DNA of 64,000 nt from Acidisarcina sp963790505 (GTDB lineage Bacteria > Acidobacteriota > Terriglobia > Terriglobales > Acidobacteriaceae): NCBI GenBank assembly GCA_963790505.1, contig CAWBOT010000004.1:620001-684000 (forward strand). The letters run 5' to 3'. A program made the position numbers and the translations under genes. This document shows, piece after piece, positions 60,812-64,000 of the stretch (its first letter is position 1; each line of letters opens with the position of its first letter). The notes under the pieces were generated by a model. It ran no database searches. It was given only the letters and a program-made list of their open reading frames with translations, and was not told where the DNA came from.

Positions 60812-62316
60812 GCTTGCTCACCGCTTTCGGGGGACCCTGATTTGTCGCGCTGGCTCCACCATGTGCGAAAAGACTGTTTGGGCAGAGGCGCGAGGTCGCG
60901 GCTCTCGGTCCATCCGCCCAGCATCAGCGGAAGGTGTTCGATGAAACCGCCCTTGGCAACGAAGGGAATTTGGCCGAGACGGCCGAAGCGCTGGGCCAGA
61001 TCGAGCCTGTCGCCGCTCTTGAAGGCCGCCGCCGCCGCCTGCATGCCAAGGTTCCACGGATCCAGCTTGCCTGCGATGGTGGCCTGGTCGCGCTCCACTA
61101 CTTTGGCGCGCAGGTGGATGAGGACCTCGGGAATATTGATCTTGACGGGGCAGACTTCGTAACAGGCGCCACATAGCGACGAGGCGTACGGGAGCGAGTC
61201 GCCTTCTGCTAATTGTCCGTCTCTGTCCTGATGCAGCTGCGGGGTGAGGATCGCGCCAATTGGCCCAGCATAGACCGAGGCATAAGCGTGCCCCCCGGTC
61301 TGCCGGTAGACCGGGCAGGCGTTCTGGCAGGCGGCGCAGCGAATACATTTCAGCGTCTGTTTCGATTCAACGTCGTGAAGGATAGCGCTGCGCCCGTTGT
61401 CGAGCAGAATGACGTGAAACTCCTGTGGGCCGTCGCCGGGACGGACACCGGTCCAAATCGAGTTGTAGGGGTTCATCCGCTCGGCGGTCGAGGAGCGGGG
61501 CAGCGTCTGCAGGAAGACTTCCAGGTCGCGGAATCGAGGAATCACCTTTTCAATGCCAGCGATGGAGATGAGCACATCGGGCAGGGTGAGGCACATACGG
61601 CCGTTGCCTTCCGATTCGAGTATGCAGACGCCCCCCGTTTCGGCGATAAGGAAATTAGCTCCGCTAACTGCGACCTTCACGCGCAGGAATTTTTCGCGCA
61701 GATACCGCCGCGCAGCATCGGTGAGATCTTCGGGGGTATCGCCGAGATCGGGCAGATTCATCTCTCGGCTGAACATCTCGCGCACCTGGCGCCGATTCTT
61801 ATGCAAGGCCGGAGCAATGATGTGCGAGGGCTTGTCGCGGCCCATCTGGATGATGAGCTCGGCGAGGTCGGTTTCCGTTGGATGGATCCCAGCGGACTCA
61901 AGCGCGTGGTTGAGCTCGATCTCCTCGGTAGTCATCGACTTGATCTTGATGACTTCTTTCGAAGCGTGACGCTGCACAATCTCCACGGCGATGCGGTTGG
62001 CTTCGGCTGCGTCGACAGCCCAGTGGACCTGGCCTCCGGCGGCGGTACATGCGGCCTCGAACTGTAACAAGTAATGATCTAAATGATCGAGGGTGTGCTG
62101 CCGGATGGCGCTGCCGGCATCGCGAAGCTGCTGCCAGTCGGGCATTTCGCCCACAACTTTGGCGCGCTTGGCAGCGACTACGCCGGTGGCGTGGCGAACG
62201 TTTCTGCGGAGTTGCGCATCCTTCATCGTCTCGTGCGCAGCTGTGGGAAAGTTGCCCTGGGGCCATTCGACGCGAGGAGCTTCGATGGTGACCAGCTCGT
62301 TGGCGGTGGGAGTCAT
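60808..62316 (-). CDS. lutB: LutB iron-sulfur LUD protein
   Basis: A 502-residue protein with an N-terminal LUD domain and two 4Fe-4S clusters (CIRCAACQNACPVYR and CGACYEVCPVKI). LutB is the iron-sulfur component that passes electrons from lactate oxidation. The N-terminus overlaps the lutA stop by four bases; lutC overlaps its end, so the three are one transcript. Confidence 0.95.
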   Translation of the reverse strand: MTPTANELVTIEAPRVEWPQGNFPTAAHETMKDAQLRRNVRHATGVVAAKRAKVVGEMPDWQQLRDAGSAIRQHTLDHLDHYLLQFEAACTAAGGQVHWAVDAAEANRIAVEIVQRHASKEVIKIKSMTTEEIELNHALESAGIHPTETDLAELIIQMGRDKPSHIIAPALHKNRRQVREMFSREMNLPDLGDTPEDLTDAARRYLREKFLRVKVAVSGANFLIAETGGVCILESEGNGRMCLTLPDVLISIAGIEKVIPRFRDLEVFLQTLPRSSTAERMNPYNSIWTGVRPGDGPQEFHVILLDNGRSAILHDVESKQTLKCIRCAACQNACPVYRQTGGHAYASVYAGPIGAILTPQLHQDRDGQLAEGDSLPYASSLCGACYEVCPVKINIPEVLIHLRAKVVERDQATIAGKLDPWNLGMQAAAAAFKSGDRLDLAQRFGRLGQIPFVAKGGFIEHLPLMLGGWTESRDLAPLPKQSFRTWWSQRDKSGSPESGEQA

Positions 62317-63053
62317 CGCGCGGCTCCGGCTTCCGAAGCCAGAATTTCGGCCAGGTGCGCCGTCCGGATGTTGGTACGCTGCCGATGAAGTCCGCCGTAG
62401 ATGTGCATCAGGCAGGAGTTGTCGACCGCTGTACAGATTTCAGCGCCGGTGTTGAGCACCGAGCGGGTCTTGTCCAAGAGCATCGCCGAAGAGACCTCAG
62501 CGTTCTTGATCGCAAATGTTCCGCCAAAACCGCAGCACTGTTCGATTTCGGGAAGGTCGACGAGCTCGAGGCCGCGCACCTTGCGCAGCAGACGGAAGGG
62601 AATGTCTCCAAGGTGAAGGCTGCGCAGCGAGTGGCAACTGGCGTGGTAGGTCACGCGATGCGGATAGGAGGCGCCGACATCGGTCACACCGAGCTTCTCG
62701 ACCAGGAACTCAGAGAATTCATAGACCCGCGGCAGCAGAGCCTCGACGTCTGCGATGAAGGCGGCGTCGCCAGAGGCCGCAGCGGCCTTATGGTAGTGTT
62801 CGCGAATCATGGCGACGCACGAAGATGATGGAATGCAGACCGCCTCGGAGTCGCGGAAGATGTTGACGAAGTGGCGGATGATCGGAACGGCTTCGCGCTG
62901 GTAGCCGGTGTTCCAGTGCATCTGTCCGCAGCAGGTCTGGTCGGGTGGGAAATCGACGGTGTGGCCGAGTCGCTCGAGGACCCGGACGACGGCTTTGCCG
63001 GTCTCGGGAAAGAGGGTGTCGTTGTAGCAAGTGATGAACAGCGACACGCGCAA
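62313..63053 (-). CDS. lutA: LutA (glycolate-oxidase-like Fe-S oxidoreductase)
   Basis: A 246-residue protein with the two CCG domains of LutA/GlcF type: TCCGQMHWNTG and QCCGFGGTFAIK. The start is probably TTG 63053 (family N-terminus RVSLFITCYND); no ATG is near. It is first of the lutABC operon, which oxidises L-lactate to pyruvate. No lactate permease or LutR/GntR regulator is adjacent. Confidence 0.92.
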   Translation of the reverse strand: MRVSLFITCYNDTLFPETGKAVVRVLERLGHTVDFPPDQTCCGQMHWNTGYQREAVPIIRHFVNIFRDSEAVCIPSSSCVAMIREHYHKAAAASGDAAFIADVEALLPRVYEFSEFLVEKLGVTDVGASYPHRVTYHASCHSLRSLHLGDIPFRLLRKVRGLELVDLPEIEQCCGFGGTFAIKNAEVSSAMLLDKTRSVLNTGAEICTAVDNSCLMHIYGGLHRQRTNIRTAHLAEILASEAGAAR

Positions 63054-63177
63054 GGTGTGGTTCCTCCGAGGATTCCCTTGAGTTTATCTGCTGCAACGGA
63101 GGTCTTCAATGGCAAATGAGAATTTGTTTACCAATAGGAATTCGCGCAGAAGACATCAACCAAGACACAAGGGGTGG

Positions 63178-63208
63178 TTGACAGACAAAACGATACCGTT
63201 CAGTATTG
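63178..63208 (+). promoter_or_regulatory. Promoter with overlapping TetR-like operator for the ABC transporter
   Basis: TTGACA at 63178-63183 is a consensus -35. CAGTAT at 63201-63206 is a 17-base-spaced -10 candidate. The imperfect inverted repeat CGATACCGTTCAGTATTG (63191-63208) overlaps the spacer and -10; its ATACCGTTCAGTAT core resembles many TetR-family sites. A bound repressor would block RNA polymerase. The regulator is not in the window upstream; it could follow the truncated gene. Confidence 0.6.
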
Positions 63209-63229
63209 TTATGGATTATTGAGGTCGAT

Positions 63230-64000
63230 ATGATTCAAGTCCGAAATCTGGTGAAAAACTTCGGCGAGGTCGCTGCCGTCAAGGACATCTCGTTCGATGT
63301 GGCCCAGGGGGAGATCTTTGCATTCCTGGGGCCAAATGGGGCGGGGAAGACGACGACCATCAAGATGCTTACTACCTTGCTGCCGCCGACGAGCGGGAGC
63401 ATCGAGCTGGACGGTCTTAATCCGCGAACAAGGCAGAAAGAGGCGCGACAGCGCTTCGGGATAGTCTTTCAGGATCCCAGCCTCGATGCCGAGCAGACGG
63501 CTTACGAGAACATGATTCTGCACGGCATTCTTTATCACGTGCCACGCCAGCTGCGCGAGGGCCGAACCGAGCGGCTCCTCAAGCTGTTCGAGTTATGGGA
63601 CCGCCGCGATAGTTACGTCAAGACATTTTCAGGAGGAATGAAGCGCCGCCTGGAGATTGCGCGCGGCCTTCTGCATACGCCGAGGATTCTCTTTCTGGAT
63701 GAACCGACGCTGGGGCTAGATCCGCAAAGCCGCAACCTTCTATGGACCCATGTGAAGAACATCAACGAGACGGAGAAAACAACAGTGTTTCTGACGACGC
63801 ACTACATGGATGAAGCGGAGCGGGTGGCACACCGAATTGCCATTATCGACCACGGTGCGATTGTTGCCCAGGGTACTCCATCGGAGCTGAAAGAGCAGAC
63901 GCACACCGATTCGCTCGAAGGCGCGTTTCTGGCTTTGACGGGCTCGTCGATTCGCGACGAGGGAGCGAACTCCGCTGACGGCTTACGGCAGGTTGCCAAG
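63230..64000 (+). CDS. ABC transporter ATPase, DrrA-type, 3' truncated by the window end
   Basis: The first 257 residues of an ABC ATPase. Walker A is FLGPNGAGKTTTIKML, the signature is TFSGGMKRRLEIARGL, and Walker B is ILFLDEPTLGLDPQSR with the switch His in TTHYMDEAERV. The type with VKNFGEVAAVKDISF is a DrrA-like exporter ATPase for drugs, lipids or polysaccharides; a DrrB-type permease should follow. The frame runs to base 64000 without a stop. It is divergent from lutABC. Confidence 0.92.
   Translation, partial: MIQVRNLVKNFGEVAAVKDISFDVAQGEIFAFLGPNGAGKTTTIKMLTTLLPPTSGSIELDGLNPRTRQKEARQRFGIVFQDPSLDAEQTAYENMILHGILYHVPRQLREGRTERLLKLFELWDRRDSYVKTFSGGMKRRLEIARGLLHTPRILFLDEPTLGLDPQSRNLLWTHVKNINETEKTTVFLTTHYMDEAERVAHRIAIIDHGAIVAQGTPSELKEQTHTDSLEGAFLALTGSSIRDEGANSADGLRQVAK

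Overview
The window looks like a chromosomal segment of an Acidobacteriota bacterium, most likely an Acidobacteriaceae-type soil organism. The evidence is compositional and contextual: GC-rich coding sequence (about 62% in a line I counted), many secreted glycoside hydrolases, VWFA-type secreted proteins, putative-Ig lipoproteins, Tyr/Gly/Trp-rich cell-envelope proteins, and a LutABC lactate module. I made no database comparison, so the lineage is an inference. Most of the DNA is ordinary chromosome. There is no prophage, insertion sequence, CRISPR array or rRNA.

Layout. 0-5 kb: the tail of a protein with an 11-residue repeat, a dienelactone hydrolase, a tiny membrane protein, a secreted GH39-like enzyme and a CPA1 antiporter. 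5-10 kb: PiT phosphate transporter, scpB-rluB (overlapping), msrA, tRNA-Arg(CCG), a DUF2911 protein. 10-13.5 kb: pyruvate kinase and a YihY/BrkB-type membrane protein, each carrying a single +1 frame disruption, then a secreted thioredoxin-like protein. 13.7-19.8 kb: a secreted heparanase-like GH79 enzyme, a lipid kinase, a bactofilin-like membrane protein, a class-III aminotransferase and an EamA exporter. 19.8-23.7 kb: a 1,297-residue membrane protein of unknown function with a periplasmic-binding-protein-like front half.

24-37.8 kb: beta-propeller protein, plsY-gpsA, a low-GC gene of unknown function, a TetA-like exporter, a vapBC pair, ftsY-ribD-ribE, an EmrB-type exporter facing its TetR regulator across a palindromic operator, ffh (so both SRP GTPases lie within 7 kb), and an ABHD18-like hydrolase. 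37.8-48.9 kb: a large Ig-repeat lipoprotein, a decayed fragment of a hydrolase paralogue, glyA, a DUF2085 protein, trmJ, a CPA2 antiporter, a leucine-carboxyl-methyltransferase-type enzyme, a GH31 glycosidase and an FkbM methyltransferase.

49-64 kb: msrB, ndk with a strong terminator, a small secreted protein, a winged-helix/ATPase regulator, an outer-membrane barrel protein, tatA, a VWFA protein, a Gly/Tyr-rich protein, murC, a YXWGXW-type repeat lipoprotein, lutABC, and the start of a DrrA-type ABC ATPase behind a TetR-like operator.

How the genes work together: GH39, GH79 and GH31 suggest degradation of plant or animal polysaccharides. The two Msr enzymes and the secreted thioredoxin point to oxidative repair. 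Two regulated exporter loci and the TetA-like pump give drug efflux. plsY/gpsA, ribD/ribE, murC, ftsY/ffh, ndk, glyA and trmJ are housekeeping.
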